DNA from: Mucilaginibacter sp. OK098
Lineage (GTDB): Bacteria > Bacteroidota > Bacteroidia > Sphingobacteriales > Sphingobacteriaceae
Length of the DNA: 64,000 bases
Assembly (NCBI RefSeq): GCF_900142915.1
Contig: NZ_FRCM01000009.1
Span: 248,001-312,000, forward strand
Direction: 5' to 3'
In this document: in pieces, positions 26,561 through 34,537 of the stretch
Layout of the letters: every line of letters starts with the position of its first letter
Position numbering within the stretch: the stretch's first letter is position 1
Made by a program: the position numbers and the translations under genes
Notes under the pieces: generated by a model
Told to the model about the DNA's origin: nothing
The model's database searches: none
The model's input: the letters and a program-made list of their open reading frames with translations, nothing else

Positions 26561-26639
26561 ATAACAATATATATCAAATATCATGTAAATTTATCAATAT
26601 GTTAGCAATTTGAAACAAAGATTGAGGTAGTTAATTTAC

Positions 26640-29600
26640 TTGAATTCATATACTTTCCATATCACCCCCTATGACCTCGCCTTCCTGGGGACGATATTTA
26701 TTGGGCTGACTTTTTCGCTGCAGTTATGGTTCACCAAAAAGATCAACCGGGCCGCAAACAGGTTTCTTGGCCTGGCACTGGCAACCATCGTTTTGTGGAT
26801 GGCCTGGGTACTGGGTATTGACATCCGGCTGGGGACCTACTTTCCCCGTTGGAGCTGGCTGCCGCTGCAATTTTCGCTGACACTTGGCCCGCTGATCTGT
26901 TTTTATGTGCTTAAAATAACCTGGCCCGAATATAAACTCCGCTGGAAAGATCTGCTGCATTTCAGCCCATTGTTATTGCAACAAGGCATCCTGATATTGG
27001 AGATTAAAGAGAGTATGAGTACAGGCGCTGCTACTTATGATACGCTGACCTTTCAGCAAATGAACCCGATATTACAGCTACTGGCATTTATCTCGGTCGC
27101 CACCTATTTATATTGGTCTTTCAGGCTGATAGAACGCTTTTATCAACGGCTCAAATTTAATGATGTGAGTGATAGGTTCCGGTACCAGTTGCGCTGGTTG
27201 CATCGCTTACTGACGGGTTTCGGTTTGTTATGGCTATTGTGGATCCCTTTTACAGCCCTGGATTATTTTTATTACCATTACCAATTAAGTATACATGCTT
27301 ACTATCCTTTGTATCTCCTTTTAGCAGTAATAACTATTTGGATGGCGGCTGTAGCTTTTTTGCGACAAGAGGCTGGCGTGGTGGCCGACGCCCCTTCATT
27401 TTTAAAGCCGCAGCTTCCTGCGGGTTTGAAGCAAAAAGGCACATTGCTTAAAAAAGCCGTGAAAGCCGGCCTTTATTACCAGGACCCGGAACTTAGTTTA
27501 AACTCGCTGGCTGATAAGCTTGAGCTGACGCCCCATGAATTATCCCGGATTATCAATACAGCGCTCAAAAAAAGCTTCAATGATTTCATTAATGAACACC
27601 GCGTTGCGGACCTAATCCGAAAAATGCAGGACCCTGCTTATGACCATATCACCCTGCTGGGTATTGCGTTTGAATCGGGATTCAACTCTCAAAGCACCTT
27701 TAACCGCATTTTTAAGCAGATGACCGGGAAAAGTCCACTGGAATATAAAAATGACCTAAAAAAAGAGTACCCATCTTATAACTTGGGAGGCCATTCCCAA
27801 TTTGCGCCGTTAATTTTGCATCGTGAAACCCCTCCTAAGTGGTCTCATGACAAATTAAACGGCAACTATATGTTTAAAAACTATTTTAAAATCGCTTGGC
27901 GGAATATCGTTCGCCATCAAAGCTATTCTGCCATTAATATGGCCGGGCTGACTGTCGGGATTGCAGCCTGCCTGCTTATATTTGTAGTTGTTCAGTATGA
28001 ACTTAGCTTTGATACCTATCAGCCGGGTTATAAAAGCACATACCGCATTGTTACAAAAAAAGACCGGGAAGGCAACATCAGGTACAGTGCGGGAATATCA
28101 ACACCGGCTGTCGATGCCTTTCGTCTTTATTTCCCGCAAGCTACTGTTGCAGGTATCAATGCCATTTATGGCAGTCAGATTGTAGCGCCGGCTGCCAACG
28201 GCAACCCGGCCAGCGATAAAAAATTTGTAGAAAACACCGGCATTATGTTTGCCGAACCCCAGCTTTTCGATATTTTTTCAGCAACGTGGCTCGTCGGTAG
28301 TCCATCGGCTTTAAAGAATCCCAATATGGTGGTGATAGATAAAAGCAGTGCTGTTAAATATTTTGGCGATTGGCAATCTGCCATGGGAAAATCACTCCGG
28401 ATGGACAACCTGCTGACGTTAAAGGTGGCAGGTGTGATACAGGATGTACCTGCAAATACTGACCTTCCGTTAAAGGTGTTGGTTTCATATATCACCTGGA
28501 AACAAAACGCGAAAACCTATAGATATTCGTACACTTGGGACGAAACCAGCAGCGACTGCCAGGTATATATAAAATTTGCTGCAAATATATCGCAAAGCAC
28601 CATCACCAGGCAAATGCTCAGCTTTTCCGAAAAACAATTTGATAACAATAAACGCACTGCCAAAAAAAGATATGCGATAGCACAACCCTTATCGGAGCTC
28701 CATTTTGATACTCGTTATAACGATACACTGGGTGATCATATAACCAACAGGGCCACCCTGCGCACCCTATCGCTTATCGCTGTACTCATCATCATTATGG
28801 CATCCATCAATTTCATCAATCTTTCAACAGCGCAATCTGTCGGCCGGTCTAAAGAGGTAGGCATCCGCAAAGTGCTGGGCAGTACCCGCGGGCAATTGAT
28901 AGGCCTGGTGATGTGCGAAACGATCATTATCGTTCTGTTTTCGGCCTGGCTTGCGGTAGGTGTGGCCGAACTGGCTTTGCCATTACTCAAAAGCATCGCC
29001 AGCGTGCCTGATACCATAGGCTTGTTCAATCCGGGCGTATTGCTTTGCCTGGCTTGCGTAATATGCACAGTAGTGCTGCTTTCCGGGGTGTACCCGGCAC
29101 TCATCGTAGCAGGGTTCAAACCAATCCAGGCATTGAAGAATAAAATCAATTCCACAGCTGCCGGTGGTATATCGCTTAGGCGTGTGCTGGTAGTTACCCA
29201 GTTTGCCATCTCGCAGTTGTTGATTATTGGAACGGCTATAGCCGTTAAACAAATGGATTTTGTAAACAACGCCGACCTTGGCTTTAATAAAGAAGCAATA
29301 CTGGCAATACCATGTCCTGCCGATAGCATCGGTTTATCACGCCTGAACAGTTTTAAACAACAGATACTTACATTACCGGGTGTAAAAGCTGCGAGCTTTT
29401 CATCTGATGTACCATCGTCAGCCCATAACAATTCATCCAACTTTTTTTTCAATCATTCAGTAAAAGATCCCGGCTTCGATGCTTTTTTGAAAGTAGCCGA
29501 TGCCGATTACTTTAAAACCTTCGGCCTCAGGATTATAGCGGGCAAAGGCTACGAACCGAGCGACACCGCCCGCCAGTTGGTAGTTAATGAAACCTTTGTA

Positions 29601-30296
29601 CACAAACTCGGCTTTAAACGCGCGGACGATGTTTTGGGCAAAACCATCACCTTTGATAGTTACGCAAACCTGCCAATAGTTGGCGTGGTAGCCGATTTTA
29701 AGACCAATTCGATGCATGAGGAAATTAAACCCCTCGTCATATACCCAACCAAACAATCGGAACAGCAAATAGCGGTAAAAATTGAAGGCCAAAAGCTGAC
29801 AAAGACGGTGGCTGCAGTACAAAACCTTTGGAAAAACAGCTACCCTGAATATGCCTACACGGGCTTTTTTGTTGATGATAGCATTGCCAAATTTTATAAG
29901 CAGGAAAACCAGATGGAGCAGATCTACAAAATATTTGCGCTCATTGCTATTTTTATTTCCTGTCTTGGCTTGTACGGCCTGGTTTCGTTTATGGCGGTAC
30001 AGCGTACCAGGGAGGTGGGCATACGAAAAGTTTTAGGTGCGTCTATAGGAAGCATTGTGTATTTGTTTTCAAAAGAATTTATAGCACTTATTGCGCTGGC
30101 ATTTGTAATTGGAGCGCCCGCCGCCTGGTACCTGATGAACGGATGGCTGCAAACGTTCGCCTATCGTATTTCGCCTGACGTATGGGTTTTTGTGGCAGCT
30201 ATTGCAACCTCGTTATTAATAGGCTGGGCCACTGTAGGTTATAAAGCCGTAAAATCCGCACTGGCAAACCCGGTGAAAAGTTTACGGAGCGAGTAA
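26640..30296 (+). CDS. 7TM-AraC-FtsX fusion protein 4
   Basis: This protein of 1,218 residues carries a multi-TM segment (1-240), an AraC domain (about 265-370; LNSLADKLELTPHELSRIIN, ESGFNSQSTFNRIFKQ, GKSPLEYK) and, from Met411 (NYMFKNYFKIAWRNI), a tandem FtsX permease with coupling motifs GRSKEVGIRKVLGS and QRTREVGIRKVLGA. Its N-terminal half and leader are nearest to fusion 1, its permease half nearest to fusion 3. It starts with TTG at 26640, and upstream DNA is shared with fusion 1 (TAGTTAATTTACTTGAAT). It closes the permease array and is followed by a small hairpin and an XRE regulator gene. Confidence 0.93.
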   Translation: MNSYTFHITPYDLAFLGTIFIGLTFSLQLWFTKKINRAANRFLGLALATIVLWMAWVLGIDIRLGTYFPRWSWLPLQFSLTLGPLICFYVLKITWPEYKLRWKDLLHFSPLLLQQGILILEIKESMSTGAATYDTLTFQQMNPILQLLAFISVATYLYWSFRLIERFYQRLKFNDVSDRFRYQLRWLHRLLTGFGLLWLLWIPFTALDYFYYHYQLSIHAYYPLYLLLAVITIWMAAVAFLRQEAGVVADAPSFLKPQLPAGLKQKGTLLKKAVKAGLYYQDPELSLNSLADKLELTPHELSRIINTALKKSFNDFINEHRVADLIRKMQDPAYDHITLLGIAFESGFNSQSTFNRIFKQMTGKSPLEYKNDLKKEYPSYNLGGHSQFAPLILHRETPPKWSHDKLNGNYMFKNYFKIAWRNIVRHQSYSAINMAGLTVGIAACLLIFVVVQYELSFDTYQPGYKSTYRIVTKKDREGNIRYSAGISTPAVDAFRLYFPQATVAGINAIYGSQIVAPAANGNPASDKKFVENTGIMFAEPQLFDIFSATWLVGSPSALKNPNMVVIDKSSAVKYFGDWQSAMGKSLRMDNLLTLKVAGVIQDVPANTDLPLKVLVSYITWKQNAKTYRYSYTWDETSSDCQVYIKFAANISQSTITRQMLSFSEKQFDNNKRTAKKRYAIAQPLSELHFDTRYNDTLGDHITNRATLRTLSLIAVLIIIMASINFINLSTAQSVGRSKEVGIRKVLGSTRGQLIGLVMCETIIIVLFSAWLAVGVAELALPLLKSIASVPDTIGLFNPGVLLCLACVICTVVLLSGVYPALIVAGFKPIQALKNKINSTAAGGISLRRVLVVTQFAISQLLIIGTAIAVKQMDFVNNADLGFNKEAILAIPCPADSIGLSRLNSFKQQILTLPGVKAASFSSDVPSSAHNNSSNFFFNHSVKDPGFDAFLKVADADYFKTFGLRIIAGKGYEPSDTARQLVVNETFVHKLGFKRADDVLGKTITFDSYANLPIVGVVADFKTNSMHEEIKPLVIYPTKQSEQQIAVKIEGQKLTKTVAAVQNLWKNSYPEYAYTGFFVDDSIAKFYKQENQMEQIYKIFALIAIFISCLGLYGLVSFMAVQRTREVGIRKVLGASIGSIVYLFSKEFIALIALAFVIGAPAAWYLMNGWLQTFAYRISPDVWVFVAAIATSLLIGWATVGYKAVKSALANPVKSLRSE

Positions 30297-30320
30297 TAGT
30301 AAATTTCCGTTCAATCTTTT

Positions 30321-30356
30321 AATGCGTTCTGTTGTAAAATACAGGCGCATTTGTTA
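30321..30356 (+). terminator. Probable terminator after fusion 4
   Basis: AATGCG and CGCATT frame an imperfect stem (TTCTGT with ACAGG), followed by a short T-rich run. Confidence 0.45.
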
Positions 30357-30370
30357 TGTTTATTAAATAG

Positions 30371-30925
30371 ATGACACTTAGCCAAAAAATTTTCGCCGCG
30401 CGAAATAAAAAAGGAATTACACAGGAAGAACTGGCCGGTTTGATGAAAGTTAGTGTCCGAACCATCCAAAGAATTGAAAGTGGCGAAAGCTCTCCCCGCA
30501 AATATACCCTTAAAGCGGTAGCTGAAGCTTTGGATCTGTCGTTTGAAGAACTTTCCCTGGAACCTGCTGATGATGATAGGGAGGAAACCAAACATTTTTT
30601 AATACTGCTGTGTGTTTCCTGTTTTTCATACCTGCTATTGCCTTATATCCACTTTTTAATCCCCTCATGGTTATTAAAAAACAGGAAGGAGCAAAATGCA
30701 GTCGCACGGCAATTTGCAAGAAAAGTGATCCGGACACAGATTTACTGGATCATTGCCACCATGCTGTTTTTCCTGCTGGTGCTGCTGATTAATTTTCTTC
30801 TTCAAGTTTATCTCTCAAACCCGCGCTTTATCAGTTACCTGCTTCCTTTTTTTATTATGTACGTGGCAAATGCAATCATCATTATCTTCAACTTAAGGAG
30901 AGTTCAAACGCTTTCCCTTAATTAG
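30371..30925 (+). CDS. Membrane-anchored XRE-type helix-turn-helix regulator
   Basis: The 184-residue protein has an N-terminal XRE/Cro-type DNA-binding domain at residues 5-62 (QEELAGLMKVSVRTIQRIES is the helix-turn-helix) followed by about three TM helices (about 75-95, 120-145, 150-172). It could repress or activate genes from the membrane. No sensor or ligand domain is seen, so the TM part may itself sense or anchor. It lies 74 bp after fusion 4 and 74 bp before the next gene, whose upstream region has a tandem repeat suited as its operator; that link is inference. Confidence 0.88.
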   Translation: MTLSQKIFAARNKKGITQEELAGLMKVSVRTIQRIESGESSPRKYTLKAVAEALDLSFEELSLEPADDDREETKHFLILLCVSCFSYLLLPYIHFLIPSWLLKNRKEQNAVARQFARKVIRTQIYWIIATMLFFLLVLLINFLLQVYLSNPRFISYLLPFFIMYVANAIIIIFNLRRVQTLSLN

Positions 30926-30926
30926 C

Positions 30927-30948
30927 GTGTAAACGTCGTGTAAATGTC
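30927..30948. promoter_or_regulatory. Tandem 11-bp direct repeat, possible operator
   Basis: GTGTAAACGTC is followed directly by GTGTAAATGTC. The pair lies just after the XRE gene and 26 bp upstream of a -7 box at 30974, a place suited to a regulator. Confidence 0.45.
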
Positions 30949-30973
30949 GGTCAGAATTCCCGGAAACCGAGCC

Positions 30974-30981
30974 TACTTTTG
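30974..30981 (+). promoter_or_regulatory. -7 promoter box of the aspartyl-protease-like gene
   Basis: TACTTTTG fits TAnnTTTG and lies 18 bp before the ATG at 31000. No TTG -33 box is seen, so activation by a regulator is possible. Confidence 0.5.
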
Positions 30982-30999
30982 ACTCAAATTATTTACATC

Positions 31000-31974
31000 A
31001 TGCATCAATCAACCATCCTTAAAAGAAAAATATTTTCCGGCATTATTATCTTCTTGGTTTTTTATTTCACAAATACCAACGCCCAAAATGCCCATTCAAC
31101 CAGTCAATTGCAACTGCCAACTCAGGAGTATAAGGTTAAATTTACCTGGCTTGGCGATACCGTTAATGCAAAATGGGAGCCATATTCGGCCCTGCTTATC
31201 CCGGTTCGTCTTCCGGGTTGCCCAAAACAGCTTTATATGCAGTTTGATCTGGGGGCACCGCATTCACTTTTTTATAAAAACACGCTAAGAGCCATCCGGG
31301 CAAAATATTTTAATAGCGTGCCTGTTATAGATACCTCGTCAAAGGTACACGATATGGTGTTTCTGTTAGGCAATCAAAAAGTATTAGCTAAAGAGATCGG
31401 CTTAAAAGATTTTGGAGATACCGCCATAAGCCGGGATAGCAAAGGCATAACGGTTATAGGCACACTAGGGGTTGATCTTATTGATAATAAAACCGCAATT
31501 ATAGATTACCCGGGAAAACAGCTTATGATAAGCAATGAAATTCCCGGCATGCTAAAAAGCCGGGTTCCGCTATCCCCCTTTATGTACATACAAGGCAGCA
31601 TCCTGTTGCCGGCGCTTATCCGTGGTAAGCAATCGCTGCTGTATTTTGATACAGGCTCCAGCGCCTTTGAGCTGCTAACAAGTAAGGAAATTTGCAATGC
31701 GCTTGCTATGCCAAATACATCCCCGGTATCCTATCCTGTAAAATCATGGGGTAAAACCCTTACTGCCAATACAGTTGCCACTGCTGACAGCTTGATTCTT
31801 GCCTCGCATAAGCTGCCCATTAAATTCGCTACTTATATAGAGGGCGCAAGTGATACGCAGATCCAGCAAATGATGAAGATGGGGATTGGGGGGATGACCG
31901 GGAACAAATTATTTTTGAATACCATCCTGGTGCTCGATACCCGGAATAAAAAGTTTGGTGTAGTATCAAAGTAA
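31000..31974 (+). CDS. Secreted aspartyl-protease-like protein, bilobal
   Basis: The 324-residue protein (from ATG at 31000; a TTG 21 bases earlier is less likely) has a signal peptide ending near residue 29 (FTNTNAQ). Two half-sites of aspartyl-protease type are visible: QFDLGAPHS with Asp83 and YFDTGSSAFELL with Asp217. The second is a textbook DTGSS. The first has Leu for Thr, and each lobe has a later hydrophobic-hydrophobic-Gly segment (TLGVDLI in lobe 1, GGMTGNKLF in lobe 2). The layout recalls pepsin-type two-lobed enzymes. Activity is uncertain because of the altered first motif. It may cleave or bind peptides in the periplasm. Confidence 0.8.
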   Translation: MHQSTILKRKIFSGIIIFLVFYFTNTNAQNAHSTSQLQLPTQEYKVKFTWLGDTVNAKWEPYSALLIPVRLPGCPKQLYMQFDLGAPHSLFYKNTLRAIRAKYFNSVPVIDTSSKVHDMVFLLGNQKVLAKEIGLKDFGDTAISRDSKGITVIGTLGVDLIDNKTAIIDYPGKQLMISNEIPGMLKSRVPLSPFMYIQGSILLPALIRGKQSLLYFDTGSSAFELLTSKEICNALAMPNTSPVSYPVKSWGKTLTANTVATADSLILASHKLPIKFATYIEGASDTQIQQMMKMGIGGMTGNKLFLNTILVLDTRNKKFGVVSK

Positions 31975-32025
31975 GATTGTCTGAATCAGAGTTTCTGGCA
32001 ATTCAAATAATCCCACCCCGCTGGC

Positions 32026-32103
32026 TGTGTCCCCACAGCCAGCTATTATATTGTGTCCCCGCAGCCAGCTATTATATTGCGTCCTCACAGCAGGCTATCA
32101 TAT
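32026..32103. repeat. Three tandem 26-bp repeats
   Basis: Units start at 32026, 32052 and 32078 and read TGTGTCCCCACAGCCAGC plus TATTATAT, with a few changes in the third. No spacer separates them. They lie upstream of a small lipoprotein gene and are not likely to be translated. Confidence 0.85.
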
Positions 32104-32155
32104 AAGGAACAGGCCAGGCAATGGAAAATCCAGACAATTTTCCCGATATTTAACC

Positions 32156-32572
32156 ATGAAAAAATCTGCATGGGTTTTACTGCTGTTTTGCTTTGCCTGC
32201 ACATCAAAGCCAAAAGCGCCTATTGTACATATCAGCCTTGCTGACAGCAATCGTTCAGTAAAATTTAAGGGAATTGATTACGCAATCATCAGCGAAATAA
32301 GTCGCGATTCAATACCCGGTATCTGGGAAAGCCTTTTGCCGGTTTACCGCCTGCCTGCCGATACGGATCTGAAAAACTACCAGCCTGTACAACATGGCCG
32401 CTATACCCTGAAGGATAGTGCGGTAATATTTACACCCGACACCGCTTTTGTAAAAGGGCAAACCTACTTTATGCGCTACTACCAGTTTAAAGGCGAAAAC
32501 ATATGGGATTATATTAAAGGAAAAAAAAGACTAGGTAAAACAAGTTATAGTGATTTATTGATTAAGTTATGA
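32156..32572 (+). CDS. Small lipoprotein of unknown function
   Basis: The 138-residue protein begins with a lipoprotein signal (MKKSAWVLLLFCFACTSK); the likely lipid-bearing residue is Cys16. The mature part is a short mixed domain (FKGIDYAIISEISRDSIPGI, then PGIWESLLPVYRLPADT and an all-beta end). I do not recognise the family. The frame stays open upstream to 32027, but that part is a translation of the 26-bp tandem repeats and lacks a signal peptide at its start, so the ATG at 32156 is chosen. It is followed by a repeat-rich spacer. Confidence 0.78.
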   Translation: MKKSAWVLLLFCFACTSKPKAPIVHISLADSNRSVKFKGIDYAIISEISRDSIPGIWESLLPVYRLPADTDLKNYQPVQHGRYTLKDSAVIFTPDTAFVKGQTYFMRYYQFKGENIWDYIKGKKRLGKTSYSDLLIKL

Positions 32573-32574
32573 GG

Positions 32575-32659
32575 GGTTGATTAGGTTAGATTTAGTTGCT
32601 TAAGTTGTTAAAAAAGCCTCAACCACTCACTTAATCAACCTAATCTAACTCGATCAACT
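32575..32659. repeat. Dispersed GTTGATTAGGTTAG repeat, copy 1
   Basis: GGTTGATTAGGTTAGATT on the left is inverted on the right (AATCAACCTAATCTAAC). The same words, including ACTCACTTAATCAACC, occur at 59475-59563, and a fragment (GGGTTGATTAGGTTTATT) lies at 4140. It starts two bases after a stop codon and may act as a transcription end. Confidence 0.7.
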
Positions 32660-32669
32660 AAAAATACAC

Positions 32670-32700
32670 TTGAAAATTTGAATAAAAATTATTACATTTG
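32670..32700 (+). promoter_or_regulatory. Consensus promoter of rimP-nusA-infB
   Basis: TTG at 32670-32672 and TACATTTG at 32693-32700 are exactly 20 bp apart, matching the Bacteroidota consensus TTG-N19/20-TAnnTTTG. Transcription should start near 32707. Confidence 0.8.
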
Positions 32701-32712
32701 CATCTGAATTAA

Positions 32713-32749
32713 AAAAGAGGGGGCGTTTGTCCCCTCTTTTATTTTATCA
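32713..32749 (+). terminator. Terminator-like hairpin in the rimP leader (attenuator candidate)
   Basis: AAAAGAGGGG and CCCCTCTTTT form a perfect 10-bp stem with an eight-base loop, followed by ATTTTAT. It lies just after the expected transcription start and 20 bp before the rimP start, so it would end transcription early unless overcome. The operon encodes NusA, a known termination factor, which makes autoregulation plausible. Confidence 0.7.
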
Positions 32750-32769
32750 ATCAAATTATTTGAGAGATA

Positions 32770-33234
32770 GTGAATATTGAAAAAAGAGTAAAGGAACTGG
32801 TAGAAGAGAAAATAGCCGATAAGCCAAACCTGTTTTTAGTGGATATAAAAATGCACAGTAACGGGAAGCTGATGATATTGGTTGATGGCGATAACGGGAT
32901 AGGCATTGATGATTGTGTGGCCATAAGCAGGCATGTAGGCTTCCATCTGGAAGAGGAAAATGTAATAGAAACTGCTTATAACCTGGAGGTTTCATCGCCG
33001 GGGATTGATACGCCGCTAACATCTGCCAGGCAGTATGCAAAAAACATTGGCCGCTCATTAGCTATTAAAATGGCGGATGGCGCCAAACGCGAAGGCAAGC
33101 TTACGGGTATTACGGAAGATGCCATTATAGTAGAAGAAATAATAAAAGAAAAAGGGAAAAAGGCCGAGACTGTTGAGAGCGTGATCCCAATTGATAAAAT
33201 AACAGAAACAAAAGTTTTAATATCATTCAAGTAG
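32770..33234 (+). CDS. rimP: Ribosome maturation factor RimP
   Basis: The 154-residue protein helps assemble the 30S subunit in the cytoplasm. It shows the RimP hallmarks: an N-terminal domain with LMILVDGDNGIGIDDCVAIS (about 37-56) and the conserved LEVSSPGIDTPL at about 73-84, then a C-terminal Sm-like beta barrel. Length is normal. The start is GTG at 32770; no better in-frame codon exists. It is the first gene of an operon, and its stop is four bases before the nusA ATG. The leader has a consensus promoter and a terminator-like hairpin. Confidence 0.95.
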   Translation: MNIEKRVKELVEEKIADKPNLFLVDIKMHSNGKLMILVDGDNGIGIDDCVAISRHVGFHLEEENVIETAYNLEVSSPGIDTPLTSARQYAKNIGRSLAIKMADGAKREGKLTGITEDAIIVEEIIKEKGKKAETVESVIPIDKITETKVLISFK

Positions 33235-33238
33235 GAAA

Positions 33239-34474
33239 ATGAGCAATATTAATTTAATTGATTCTTTTCAGGAATTTAAAGATTTCAAAAACATCGATCG
33301 CCCAACGATGATGAGCGTGCTGGAAGACGTTTTCAGAAGCATGATCAGGAAAAAATATGGCACCGACGAAAATTGCGACGTAATTGTTAATACAGATAAC
33401 GGTGACTTGGAGATCTGGCGTACCCGTAAGGTTATGGAAGATGGCTTTAGCGAGGATGATGACCTGGAAATTGAACTGAAAGAGGCGAAAACACTTGATC
33501 CAACCCTTGAGGTTGGTGACGAGCATATCGAACAGATCACACTGGAAAGCTTTGGCCGCCGTGCTATATTAGCAGCACGGCAAACGCTGGTTTCTAAAAT
33601 TTTAGAACTGGAGAAAGACGAGATCTTTAAAAAATATAAAGACCGCGTGGGCGAAATTGTTACCGGCGAGGTTTACCAGGTTTGGAAAAAAGAAACTTTG
33701 GTGCTTGATGATGAAGGCAATGAGCTATTGCTTCCAAAATCAGAGCAGATCCCGGCCGACTACTTTAAAAAGGGCGATAGCGTTAAAGCTGTTGTTGATA
33801 AGGTAGATATGCTGAACAGCAACCCCAAGATCATTATATCGCGCACAGCACCTGAGTTTTTACAGCGCTTGTTTGAGCAGGAAGTTCCTGAAATTTTCGA
33901 CGGGCTGATCACCATTAAAAAAATTGTACGTGAACCGGGCGAAAGGGCTAAGGTAGCGGTTGAATCATACGATGATCGTATTGATCCGGTTGGCGCCTGT
34001 GTGGGCATGAAAGGATCACGGATCCATGGTATTGTACGTGAATTGAAAAACGAAAATATTGATGTTATAAACTACACCAATAATTTGCAGTTGTACATTC
34101 AGCGCGCATTATCGCCGGCTAAGATCACCTCTATTAAGTTAGACGATGAGAAAAAAACGGCCGCCGTTTATTTAAAACCCGACCAGGTTTCATTAGCAAT
34201 TGGTCGTGGTGGACACAATATCAAGCTTGCAGGTAAACTTACAGGCTATGAAATTGATGTTTACCGCGAAGCGGACGAAACTGATGAGGATGTGGATATT
34301 GAAGAATTTACTGACGAAATTGACAGCTGGATTATTGATGAATTTAAACGAATTGGTTTAGATACAGCAAAATCTGTACTGGCATTAACAGTTGGCGAAT
34401 TGGTAAAACGCACCGATCTGGAAGAAGAAACTGTAAAAGAAGTACTATCAATTCTGCAAGCTGAGTTTGAATAA
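33239..34474 (+). CDS. nusA: Transcription termination/antitermination factor NusA
   Basis: The 411-residue protein binds RNA polymerase and controls pausing, termination and antitermination. The order is the NusA N-terminal domain (1-130), an S1 domain (about 136-205; VGEIVTGEVYQVWKK), two KH domains (about 230-350, with CVGMKGSRIHGIV and SLAIGRGGHNIKLAG) and a short helix-hairpin-helix tail (about 365-411). It lacks the long acidic repeats of the E. coli protein, as is usual outside proteobacteria. The gene sits between rimP and infB, the classic operon order. Confidence 0.97.
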   Translation: MSNINLIDSFQEFKDFKNIDRPTMMSVLEDVFRSMIRKKYGTDENCDVIVNTDNGDLEIWRTRKVMEDGFSEDDDLEIELKEAKTLDPTLEVGDEHIEQITLESFGRRAILAARQTLVSKILELEKDEIFKKYKDRVGEIVTGEVYQVWKKETLVLDDEGNELLLPKSEQIPADYFKKGDSVKAVVDKVDMLNSNPKIIISRTAPEFLQRLFEQEVPEIFDGLITIKKIVREPGERAKVAVESYDDRIDPVGACVGMKGSRIHGIVRELKNENIDVINYTNNLQLYIQRALSPAKITSIKLDDEKKTAAVYLKPDQVSLAIGRGGHNIKLAGKLTGYEIDVYREADETDEDVDIEEFTDEIDSWIIDEFKRIGLDTAKSVLALTVGELVKRTDLEEETVKEVLSILQAEFE

Positions 34475-34499
34475 ACGAAATAAACCAAAATTAAAATCG

Positions 34500-34507
34500 T
34501 ATTTTTG
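34500..34507 (+). promoter_or_regulatory. Possible internal promoter box for infB
   Basis: TATTTTTG in the 63-bp nusA-infB gap fits TAnnTTTG and leaves about 25 nt before the ATG. No TTG lies at the right distance, so this is weak. Confidence 0.35.
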
Positions 34508-34537
34508 CACAAAATAGCAGAGAATTAATTATAATAA

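Noticed and set aside
28736..29452. A 238-codon open frame antisense to fusion 4, and similar ones opposite other permeases
   Set aside because: They recur opposite the same conserved FtsX segment in every paralogue and are shadows of its codon use.
32027..32155. An N-terminal extension of the small lipoprotein
   Set aside because: It is a translation of the 26-bp tandem repeats and would place the lipoprotein signal in the middle of the protein.
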